In this document: in pieces, positions 1 through 8,788 of the stretch
How positions within the stretch are numbered: position 1 is the first letter of the stretch
Layout of the letters: each line of letters starts with the position of its first letter
The notes under the pieces: generated by a model
What the model saw: the letters and a program-made list of their open reading frames with translations, nothing else
What the model was told of the DNA's origin: nothing
The model's database searches: none
Made by a program: the position numbers and the translations under genes
Assembly: GCA_002310075.1 (NCBI GenBank)
Contig: DBXU01000136.1
Coordinates: forward strand, 8,461 to 33,562
Direction of reading: 5' to 3'
Source of the DNA: Bacteroidales bacterium UBA1204
GTDB lineage: Bacteria > Bacteroidota > Bacteroidia > Bacteroidales > F082
DNA: 25,102 nt

Positions 1-81
1 GGTGCCACCAACCTCATCGACGAGCTCGACATCCATAGGTCAGAACCTCAACCTATTCGTGTAGAAGAGGAGAAGATCTGA
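1..81 (+). CDS. 3' end of an unrecognised gene
   Basis: Reading frame 1 is open from the left edge to a TGA at 79-81 and gives 26 residues that end in a charged tail (VEEEKI). It is followed 19 bp later by a strong terminator, which supports it as the true end of a plus-strand gene. The fragment is too short and hydrophilic to assign to a family, and I do not recognise it. Confidence 0.6.
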   Translation, partial: GATNLIDELDIHRSEPQPIRVEEEKI

Positions 82-100
82 TCATTTACTGAGCAGCAAT

Positions 101-137
101 AAAAAAACGGCCAACCTGAAAGATTGGCCGTTTTTTT
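101..137. terminator. Bidirectional Rho-independent terminator
   Basis: A perfect 14-bp inverted repeat pairs 101-114 (A7 then CGGCCAA) with 124-137 (TTGGCCG then T7) around a 9-nt loop. The A-run and T-run make it work on both strands. It sits between the convergent ends of the partial plus-strand gene (stop at 81) and the minus-strand thioesterase gene (stop at 155), so it probably terminates both. Confidence 0.9.
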
Positions 138-154
138 GTGTCTTATTGATACCT

Positions 155-559
155 TTATTCCTTTACCCGCTCATTCAAGGCTTTGAAAAACTCGGGGAGT
201 CGTTTTGAGATGGCCACTGGACGGTTATTCTCAATAAAACAATGGGAGCTTTGGGCCACGCAAACCACCTTGCCATCAACCCGCATGGTATAGGAAAACT
301 CAAACTTCATCTCACTCATCTTGGTGATATTCACCTCAATATCAATGATATCCTTGAAAGTGGTTGGGCGCTTGTATTCGCATGTGACGGAGATGACGGG
401 TGAAAAAACGTTTTCAGCCTCAATCTTTTCGAAACCAAAACCCAATTGGTCAAGCCAATCGATTCGGGCTTCTTCCATAAATCGAATATAATTGGAATGA
501 TGCGTCACACCCATACGGTCGCATTCGTAGTATCTCACTTCGTGTTTGTAAGTGTTCAT
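155..559 (-). CDS. Acyl-CoA/ACP thioesterase, 4HBT (YbgC/FadM-like) hotdog family
   Basis: The 134-residue protein has the length and layout of a single hotdog-fold 4-hydroxybenzoyl-CoA thioesterase. The N-terminal block at residues 12-24 (ECDRMGVTHHSNY) matches the family active-site region D-x2-G-x3-H-x2-Y, with Asp14 the likely catalytic residue. It lies at the long alpha helix that continues as IRFMEEARIDWL. There is no signal peptide, so it should be cytosolic. Family members hydrolyse acyl-CoA or acyl-ACP thioesters. The gene starts 11 bp after the DUF2147 gene and is the last of the long minus-strand series before the terminator at 101-137. In the context of the upstream FakAB/PlsX/ACP genes it could release free fatty acid from the ACP, but this is inference. 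Its substrate chain length cannot be read from sequence. Confidence 0.88.
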   Translation of the reverse strand: MNTYKHEVRYYECDRMGVTHHSNYIRFMEEARIDWLDQLGFGFEKIEAENVFSPVISVTCEYKRPTTFKDIIDIEVNITKMSEMKFEFSYTMRVDGKVVCVAQSSHCFIENNRPVAISKRLPEFFKALNERVKE

Positions 560-570
560 CGTTTGCTAGC

Positions 571-1029
571 TTACTTGATTTTCTTCCAATAGACGCTCTC
601 GCCGATACCCATCACTGAGCCTCTGAGTTTCAGTTGGCCGTCTTTGGTGAACTCAGCTGTTAACCTTGCTCTAATACCACGCTGGGGATCATAGATTTTG
701 GTGTCGCCCCAATGCTGGTCCTCGGCGTCATATTTCAGTCCTGAAAAAATGACGATTTGGTCACATGGAACATTACGAAGGCTCTTGTCTGGGTTCTTGA
801 CATCAAGGAGTTTGTTGCCATTGGCATCACGATCCTTTTCCAGCCAGATGATTTGGCACTTGTAGGTGTTGTCGCTCTCCTTGGTGATTTTGGCTTTAAA
901 TTGGTCTTCACCCTGAGTTCCAAGATAGGTGCCTATAATGTTGTCAGCTTTCTCATTCAAGACGTTTTGTGCAAAGGCTGTCCCCACCAGGGTAGCCATC
1001 AGCGCGATAATGGTGATGATCTTCTTCAT
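571..1029 (-). CDS. Secreted DUF2147 family protein
   Basis: This 152-residue protein has a Sec signal peptide of about 20 residues (MKKIITIIALMATLVGTAFA followed by Q), so it is exported, probably to the periplasm. The mature part fits DUF2147: an IIGTYLG start, a middle IIWLEKDRDANGN segment, a D-x-KNPD block, then a TKIYDPQRG block and a W-K-K end. These match the family pattern of an 'is there a G-x-W, NPD, YDP' beta-rich domain. The function of DUF2147 is unknown. The gene lies 61 bp after the GH97 stop and 11 bp before the thioesterase start; a -7-like promoter box lies in the 61-bp gap, so these two genes may form their own transcription unit as well as receive read-through. Whether it takes part in lipid work is only suggested by neighbourhood. 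Confidence 0.8.
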   Translation of the reverse strand: MKKIITIIALMATLVGTAFAQNVLNEKADNIIGTYLGTQGEDQFKAKITKESDNTYKCQIIWLEKDRDANGNKLLDVKNPDKSLRNVPCDQIVIFSGLKYDAEDQHWGDTKIYDPQRGIRARLTAEFTKDGQLKLRGSVMGIGESVYWKKIK

Positions 1030-1078
1030 TAGTATTATGGTTTGTTAAGTCGTTAATTAAGTATCTCACAAAAACGTG

Positions 1079-1086
1079 CAAAAATA
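1079..1086 (-). promoter_or_regulatory. Putative -7 box (TATTTTTG) for DUF2147-thioesterase
   Basis: On the minus strand the sequence reads TATTTTTG, a match to the Bacteroidetes -7 consensus TAnnTTTG, just downstream of the GH97 stop. A start of transcription near 1074 would give a leader of about 45 nt for the DUF2147 gene. I see no well-spaced -33 TTTG, so the call is moderate. Confidence 0.45.
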
Positions 1087-1090
1087 ATAA

Positions 1091-3385
<2,295 letters not shown>

Positions 3386-3388
3386 TTA

Positions 3389-3907
3389 TTATTTGATTTC
3401 GTACGTATTAGTAATTCCAATGGCCTCTTCAAGCACCATCTTGACCAAGGCTCTATTACGATAGACTAACTCAACGGATTTGTAACCTCCCTTGGGCACT
3501 TTGCCTTTGGCGTTGATGGAAATGGTTTTCACGCCTTTTTCCTCCTTGATGCTCAGCTCGGCATTGTTGTCGGAGGCAGCCTTCTCCCAGTTGCCTTTTA
3601 GACAGTTTAGAAGCGTGGCACGTTGAAGATCAACCATCTTTACCTTACTGGCATCCAATTCAGCTTTCTTTCCATCCATTTTCAACTTCACCATGTTACC
3701 GTCAATGATGAAATATTCTCCTGTCGGTTCAGAATAGTTCATTGACAAATGGTCGTTGCCGTCAAAAGTAAGATGGCCTGCTTTATTCGTAGTCTTTCCT
3801 GAGATCTTCATCACCTTGGTATGGGTGAAATCCGAATCGTAAGTCTTTTGTGCGAATGTTGAAACAGAAAACAACATCGCCATGAGGATTAATGCTATAT
3901 GTTTCAT
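3389..3907 (-). CDS. LolA-like periplasmic lipid/lipoprotein carrier
   Basis: The 172-residue product has a signal peptide ending at about residue 19-20 (VSTFA then Q). The mature part has the LolA/LolB-like half-barrel pattern. It opens with a D-F-T-H-T-K stretch, has a GHLTFDGNDHLSMNYSEP segment resembling the LolA 'G-x-F/L, L-x-W-x-Y-x-x-P' signature, and then EYFIIDGNMV. Classical LolA carries lipoproteins across the periplasm. LolA-like proteins also appear beside MMPL exporters in aryl polyene and other lipid clusters, where they probably handle other acylated products. The start codon overlaps the ACP stop (ATGA), so translation is likely coupled, and the GH97 gene follows after 6 bp. 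Being encoded in one operon with an MMPL exporter and ACP argues for the lipid-carrier version rather than housekeeping LolA. Confidence 0.72.
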   Translation of the reverse strand: MKHIALILMAMLFSVSTFAQKTYDSDFTHTKVMKISGKTTNKAGHLTFDGNDHLSMNYSEPTGEYFIIDGNMVKLKMDGKKAELDASKVKMVDLQRATLLNCLKGNWEKAASDNNAELSIKEEKGVKTISINAKGKVPKGGYKSVELVYRNRALVKMVLEEAIGITNTYEIK

Positions 3908-4131
3908 TTCGGAAGATTATCCAAATAGGTTACTACATCGTTAACAGTTTCAAATTTGGCAAGCGCCTGGTCTGGAATCACCACACCATAGTCGTCTTCA
4001 AGACGCATCAAAAGTTGGAGTATATCAACCGAATCTGCTCCAAGATCTTTTTTGATTTGAGCATCGAGCGTGACCCTCTCAGGAGCGATGCGCAGTTGAC
4101 GTGCTAAGATGGTTTTTACTTCTTCGTACAT
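3904..4131 (-). CDS. Acyl carrier protein (stand-alone, operon-dedicated)
   Basis: This is a 75-residue acidic four-helix protein of normal ACP size. The phosphopantetheine site is Ser34 in LGADSVD, close to the canonical G-A-D-S-L-D motif but with Val in place of Leu. It lacks the near-invariant sequence of housekeeping AcpP (for example, it has LMRLEDDYGVVIPD after the site), so it looks like a specialised ACP. The gene starts 15 bp after plsX and overlaps the LolA-like gene by 4 bp. Its partners are probably PlsX (which transfers the acyl group between phosphate and ACP) and the YghO-like acyltransferase encoded two genes upstream. It has no dedicated ketosynthase nearby, so it probably receives a ready-made chain rather than building one. 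Confidence 0.92.
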   Translation of the reverse strand: MYEEVKTILARQLRIAPERVTLDAQIKKDLGADSVDILQLLMRLEDDYGVVIPDQALAKFETVNDVVTYLDNLPK

Positions 4132-4146
4132 AGTATTTCGGTATTA

Positions 4147-5166
4147 TTAATATTCATAGTGTTCGTATTTCATGATAATCTCTTCCATTTTGGAAGACAA
4201 TGCGTTTACTTCCATCTTGTAGGCTTGTTCGATGCATTTCTCCACCGCTATCGCCTTGCTTGAACCATGGCCTTTCACCACTGTTTTCTCGGTGCCCAAC
4301 AACACGCTACCACCATAGTTTTGATAGTTCATGAATTCCTTATCTTCTTGGAACATTCTTTTCATCAGCAATGCGCCCAATTTGTAAATAGGCCTGGAGT
4401 ATATGTCCTTCTTCAACTTCTTCAACAATTCCAAGGCCGTTCCTTCCGTGGTTTTTACCAATACATTCCCCGAAAAGCCATCACAAACCACCACGTCATA
4501 ATTGCCCGACAACAAGTCACGGCTTTCCATGTTGCCCACAAAATTAATCTCTGGGGTCTCTTTTAACAAAATGTGTGCCTTTTGTCGTATCTCATCGCCC
4601 TTTTCGACTTCTTTTCCAACATTCAACAAGGCAATTCGTGGGTTTTCAATGTTATAAACGTGCTGCATATAAAGGCTTGACATGATAGCGAACTGCCTCA
4701 AATGTTCAGGGGTAACTTCCACATTGGCGCCGCTGTCGCAGATGCCCACGATACCACCGTCCATAGTAGGAAGAATGGGGCAAAAAGCGGGACGTATAAC
4801 GCCTTTCACTCGGCCAATTCTAGTCAAAGCGGCTGCAACCAAAGCGCCTGTGGAACCTGTGCTCACCATGGCTGCAATATCGTCACGGTCGCGCAACATT
4901 CGAACGGCCTTGATCATAGAGCTTTCCTTTTTCAAACGAATGACATCGATAGGGCGTTCTTCGCAGCCGATGACTTCGGGGGCATGGACTATCTCCAGGC
5001 GCGAGGCATCGTAGGTCTTGTCTTTCAGGTAGTCATGAAGGATGGCCTCATCACCAGTGAGAATCAGATGCAGTGTTGGCATCTTTGCCAGAGCCGCCAA
5101 CGCGCCGTCCACATTGGCCTCGGGGCTATGGTCGCCTCCAAAGCAGTCGATTAGGATTTTTATCAT
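4147..5166 (-). CDS. plsX: Phosphate acyltransferase PlsX
   Basis: The 339-residue protein starts with IDCFGGDHSPEANVDGA, the PlsX signature D-x2-GGD-x2-P. It continues with further family blocks: the STGSTGALVAAALTRIGRVKGVIRP region, GANVEVTPEHL, and CDGFSGNVLVKTTEGTA. Length is typical. PlsX is a peripheral membrane enzyme that interconverts acyl-ACP and acyl-phosphate. The latter normally feeds PlsY in phosphatidic acid synthesis. plsX is commonly found with rpmF and fabH; here it sits between a GNAT-like acyltransferase (4-bp ATGA overlap upstream) and an ACP. With FakA and FakB in the same operon, the reaction could run in the direction acyl-phosphate to acyl-ACP. Whether this is the only plsX of the genome cannot be seen. 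Confidence 0.93.
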   Translation of the reverse strand: MIKILIDCFGGDHSPEANVDGALAALAKMPTLHLILTGDEAILHDYLKDKTYDASRLEIVHAPEVIGCEERPIDVIRLKKESSMIKAVRMLRDRDDIAAMVSTGSTGALVAAALTRIGRVKGVIRPAFCPILPTMDGGIVGICDSGANVEVTPEHLRQFAIMSSLYMQHVYNIENPRIALLNVGKEVEKGDEIRQKAHILLKETPEINFVGNMESRDLLSGNYDVVVCDGFSGNVLVKTTEGTALELLKKLKKDIYSRPIYKLGALLMKRMFQEDKEFMNYQNYGGSVLLGTEKTVVKGHGSSKAIAVEKCIEQAYKMEVNALSSKMEEIIMKYEHYEY

Positions 5167-6284
5167 GGTTGCATCAGTTTTTTCACATAACAGCGGTGAC
5201 GCTTGATTTTTTGTTCATCGAAACGTTTCCACTGGTTTTGTATAGCGTAATTCTCTTCAAGATTCATATTGGTTTCGGCATAGTCCACTTCCTTGAGCAT
5301 CTTCATCAATCCTGCGGAAACGATGACACTCACGCCACGATTGAGCCAAGCAGGATCGACGCCTATTAGGCAAAGGTCGATGACTGATGGTTTTTTCAAG
5401 GCCTTGAGCAGTCTTATCAAGGTGGCAGGCGTTAGTTTTCCACCTGAAGGTCGAACTGCATCACCAATGGCAGGGAAGGCCAATCCGAAGCAGACCATCT
5501 TTTCATTTTCATCGAAGATAACAGCCACATTTTTTATATCGATGACCAAACGGAAATTGTCAATCATCATTTTTTTCATGCCTTCGGTAAAAGGCACTGT
5601 ACCATAAAGCAACTCATATGATTTATCCAACAATTCAAAGATTCCATCAGCATATTTCTTGATGAAATCGTTGGTATTGCGAGCTGTCCCGAGGTGCAGG
5701 TTGTAGCGTTTCATCACAAAGTCCGCCATCTTATCGATCTCGCCATCGTAATCCTTGGGAATACGAATGCGACTACCCGTCCAATCCACATCTTTCTGAT
5801 AGCCAAGACCCTCAATAAATGTTTGATAATAAGGGTAATTATAGGTCTCTTCAAAAGTAGCGGGATACTCAAAGCCATCAATGAGCAAACCTTCACGTTC
5901 AAGGTCGGAATAACCCAATGGCCCTACCACTTCGTCCATACCCTTGCTGATGGCCCATTCCTCAACGGCCTTGAAAAGCGAACGAGCCACTTCAATATCC
6001 TCAATGACATCAAAGCGTGTGAAACGTATTTGCTTTTTACCAGTTTTCTCATTGGCAGCTCGCTGTACAATACCGGAAATGCGACCTGCCATCATCCCGT
6101 CTTTATAAGCATTGAAATGAATGGTTTCACACATGTCGTTGTATACGAAGTCCTTACGGAAAATCTTTTTTTCATCCATATACAAAGGCGGTGTGAAGTA
6201 AGGATTGCCTTTATAGAGTTTCAAGGGAAAGTCGATGAACTCTTTTTGTTGTTTACGAGTACGTACCTCTTCGATGGTAATCAT
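5163..6284 (-). CDS. YghO-like GNAT-fold acyltransferase
   Basis: This 373-residue protein matches the YghO/GNAT-like family often listed only as 'N-acetyltransferase'. Visible family blocks are IDFPLKLYKGNPYFTPPL (18-34), AGRISGIV (66-73), GPLGYSDLEREGLL (121-134), ETYNYPYY (146-153) and DVDWTGSRIRIP (165-176). There is no signal peptide or membrane segment. From memory, GNAT-fold proteins related to this family include the bacterial ceramide synthase of Caulobacter, which N-acylates a sphingoid base. That makes N-acylation of a lipid amine a reasonable hypothesis, not a demonstrated function. It starts 3 bp after fakB and overlaps plsX by 4 bp, and a dedicated ACP follows, so an acyl-ACP donor is plausible. 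The acceptor is not visible; no serine palmitoyltransferase lies in this window. Confidence 0.75.
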   Translation of the reverse strand: MITIEEVRTRKQQKEFIDFPLKLYKGNPYFTPPLYMDEKKIFRKDFVYNDMCETIHFNAYKDGMMAGRISGIVQRAANEKTGKKQIRFTRFDVIEDIEVARSLFKAVEEWAISKGMDEVVGPLGYSDLEREGLLIDGFEYPATFEETYNYPYYQTFIEGLGYQKDVDWTGSRIRIPKDYDGEIDKMADFVMKRYNLHLGTARNTNDFIKKYADGIFELLDKSYELLYGTVPFTEGMKKMMIDNFRLVIDIKNVAVIFDENEKMVCFGLAFPAIGDAVRPSGGKLTPATLIRLLKALKKPSVIDLCLIGVDPAWLNRGVSVIVSAGLMKMLKEVDYAETNMNLEENYAIQNQWKRFDEQKIKRHRCYVKKLMQP

Positions 6285-6287
6285 GGT

Positions 6288-7157
6288 TTAACGGTGTTTG
6301 GCATGGAAACAGATACCTATGGCATTGGGACCACAGTGGCTTCCTATGGTTGGGTTGACAGGGACAGTGATGACTTTCAGGTCATCGCCGAATCTCTCTT
6401 TCAGTTGACGCTCGGCTTCAGCGGCGATATCGAGAGCATCTGAGTGACCAATGACCACACGGTGAGCTTTCACGTCTTCGCCAAGTTCCTCAACATATTT
6501 CACCAAGCGAGCGATGGCCTTGGCTCGACCCGTCTCTTTGCCGACGGAGATCATCTTACCTTCGTTGTCCAAGTAGATGATAGGACGAATGCCTATGAAT
6601 CCGCCCATGGTCGCAGCCAATCCACTCACACGGCCACTACGACGGAAGAACTTCAAGTCATCGGCAAAGAAATACATCGGGAACTTCGGCACTTCCATCT
6701 TGGCCCATTCCACAATTTCCTCGGCAGTCTTGCCCGCCTTGTATAGATCAGCAGCTTCGAGTACCACATTGTAAGACAATGCCGTAATGCCCAGTGTGTC
6801 AATTTCATAAAAGTTACGTTCAGGATATTTCTGCTTCAGTTTTTCCAAAGCCTGTCCCATGATAGTAAAGGTGTTGGAGGTGCCTGATGAGAAATGCACA
6901 TACAGTATATCGTTGCCTGCAGCAAATTCAGGTTCAAAATACTGAATGTAGGCTTCTTCACTCATGGCGCTAGTGGTCGGCATGGTACCGGAACGAAGCA
7001 TGTCGTAAAACTTGTGGAAGTCGAATTCATCGAAGTCGACATATGGGTAGATCACTTTTTCACCCACAGTATAAGGCATACTGATGAGTTTGATGCCATA
7101 TTCGGCACACTCCTTGGGAGTGATATCACAGTCTGTGTCGCTAAAAAATGTCAACAT
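6288..7157 (-). CDS. fakB: FakB-like fatty-acid-binding protein (DegV family)
   Basis: The 289-residue protein is a full-length DegV-family member. It has SDTDCDI at the N-terminus, the PTTSAMS loop (Thr/Ser at the fatty-acid carboxylate site), HFSSGTSNTF, LKFFRRSGRVSG, GFIGIRPII, and the C-terminal IGSHCGPNAIG loop with its conserved His. FakB proteins hold a free fatty acid deep in the fold and present its carboxyl group to the kinase FakA. The system is best studied in Firmicutes such as Staphylococcus aureus. The gene overlaps fakA by 7 bp and is followed 3 bp later by the YghO-like gene, so kinase, carrier and downstream enzymes should be made together. Having only one fakB next to fakA suggests a narrow chain preference, but other copies may exist elsewhere. 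Confidence 0.88.
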   Translation of the reverse strand: MLTFFSDTDCDITPKECAEYGIKLISMPYTVGEKVIYPYVDFDEFDFHKFYDMLRSGTMPTTSAMSEEAYIQYFEPEFAAGNDILYVHFSSGTSNTFTIMGQALEKLKQKYPERNFYEIDTLGITALSYNVVLEAADLYKAGKTAEEIVEWAKMEVPKFPMYFFADDLKFFRRSGRVSGLAATMGGFIGIRPIIYLDNEGKMISVGKETGRAKAIARLVKYVEELGEDVKAHRVVIGHSDALDIAAEAERQLKERFGDDLKVITVPVNPTIGSHCGPNAIGICFHAKHR

Positions 7158-8788
7158 AATACAAATATATAATCGTAAATTGGCTGTGCGCCATTGTTCA
7201 ACATAATTTCAAGGTCCTTGTATTGGGTTTGTAGGTCGGCAACAAGCCGTTCCGCTTCTTCTGAAGGGACGTCTTCACCATTGAATACCAGCATTACATC
7301 ACGCGAAGCCGCACCAAGGCGCTCGACAAGGTTTTTTGCAGCGGTTTCACGGTCCGTACTGGCAGACAGAATCTGTTTGCCGCTGTATCCAATGAAATCA
7401 CCCGTATGAACACTAACCTCGTCGCCTTCGGTATCACGAATGGCCGTGGATACAAAGCCTGTCGCAATCGATTCCATGATCTCGGTGACACTGGTGATGA
7501 CCTCGTCCACATTGGGATTGTCACGGTCGATAGCGCCAATGCCATAATATCCTTCACCGATGGTAGTCGAAGGAAGCACACGTATGTCAGCGTTTTTATA
7601 AAGTTCGGCGGCCTGGTCGGCAGCCATCTTGATATTATTGTTATTGGGGAAGACGAGGATGTGTTGCGCGTTGATGCGTGCAAAGGCATCCAAAAAATCC
7701 TTCGTTGAGGGGTTCATCGTCTGGCCACCAGCAATCACCTCGTCGACACCAAACTCACGGAAAGCGTTAATGAGACCTTCGCCCGAGGCCACCGTCACAA
7801 TACCGTAAGGCTTGGACGGCAACTTGAATGAAGCATTGTTTTGGTTCGTCGACTGGTGATGCTGCAATGCCATGTTCTCAATCTTGATTGTCAAGAACTC
7901 GCCATATTTTTGCATCTCATTAAGAATCACTCCAGGCGTGAATGTATGAACGTGCACTTTCACGATGGAGTCTTCTCGGAAAGCCACCACCGATTCGCCC
8001 ACTTGATTCAAATAGTCGAAGATTATTTTCTCATCAAAGGCATCCAGATCAACTTTGGAGCGCATCAGTCGCAGCAAGAATTCCGTACAATAGCCAAACT
8101 CTAAGGTACTGTTTTCGGTAAATTTATCGAGCTCAACGGTTGGAGAAGCTGCCATCGAAGGCACGATTCCCTCTTCCGAAACAATGCCGTTTAAGGCCTC
8201 GTTCATGCCTCTGAAGATGCTCACCAGTCCAGCGCCGCCGCTATCAACAACGCCGGCTTCTTTCAGCACTTGGAGCAGTTCCGGTGTATGGTCGAGCGAC
8301 ACCTGCATGGCGTTTAATAAGGTTTCGAAATAATGGTTTAAGTCCGAACCAGCATCTGCGCCTGCCACGCCTTCGCGCAGCACTGTGATGATGGTGCCTT
8401 CCACGGGAACGGGGACGGATTTGTATGCCTCTTCTACCGCCGATTGCATGGCTTTGGCAAAAGTCTTTGGGTCGGCCACAACCACGTCTTTCAACCCTTT
8501 AGCAAGGCCCGAAAAGATGCGAGAAAGGATTACTCCAGAATTGCCACGAGCCCCTAACAACATGCCAGAAGAGGCGGCCGAAGACAATTCTGAAAGGGCG
8601 CCAAGATGACCCTCAAGAGCGGCACATCCTGCTTTCAAGGTCATCAGCATGTTGTCGCCCGTGTCTCCATCAGGAATAGGAAATACATTCAGGTCATTGA
8701 TAACGGTCTTGTCCTTACCCAAAGAAACCGCGCCTTGGCGCAGCATCGCAACGAAGGTTAAACCATCGAGTTCACTTGTCTTCTGCAT
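7151..8788 (-). CDS. fakA: Fatty acid kinase FakA (DAK2/YloV-type fusion)
   Basis: The 545-residue protein has the three FakA parts in order. The N-terminal DhaL-like kinase domain (about 1-200) has NVFPIPDGDTGDN at 34-46, with Asp40 and Asp42 as metal/ATP ligands. It also has GARGNSGVILS, PVEGTIITV and EAGVVDSGGAG. A middle domain follows with EFGYCTEFLLR. A C-terminal DegV-like domain begins GIVTVASGEGL and has GGQTMNPST and FPNNNNI. Together with FakB it phosphorylates fatty acids using ATP to give acyl-phosphate. Its start lies inside the 3' end of the MMPL gene (17-bp overlap) and its stop overlaps the fakB start, which indicates translational coupling. It is complete and shows no missing key residue. 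Confidence 0.9.
   Translation of the reverse strand: MQKTSELDGLTFVAMLRQGAVSLGKDKTVINDLNVFPIPDGDTGDNMLMTLKAGCAALEGHLGALSELSSAASSGMLLGARGNSGVILSRIFSGLAKGLKDVVVADPKTFAKAMQSAVEEAYKSVPVPVEGTIITVLREGVAGADAGSDLNHYFETLLNAMQVSLDHTPELLQVLKEAGVVDSGGAGLVSIFRGMNEALNGIVSEEGIVPSMAASPTVELDKFTENSTLEFGYCTEFLLRLMRSKVDLDAFDEKIIFDYLNQVGESVVAFREDSIVKVHVHTFTPGVILNEMQKYGEFLTIKIENMALQHHQSTNQNNASFKLPSKPYGIVTVASGEGLINAFREFGVDEVIAGGQTMNPSTKDFLDAFARINAQHILVFPNNNNIKMAADQAAELYKNADIRVLPSTTIGEGYYGIGAIDRDNPNVDEVITSVTEIMESIATGFVSTAIRDTEGDEVSVHTGDFIGYSGKQILSASTDRETAAKNLVERLGAASRDVMLVFNGEDVPSEEAERLVADLQTQYKDLEIMLNNGAQPIYDYIFVLC

Noticed and set aside
5694..6443. A 249-codon plus-strand open frame opposite the YghO-like and fakB genes
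   Set aside because: It spans two well-recognised minus-strand genes and their junction, has no family resemblance and no promoter; it is a shadow frame.
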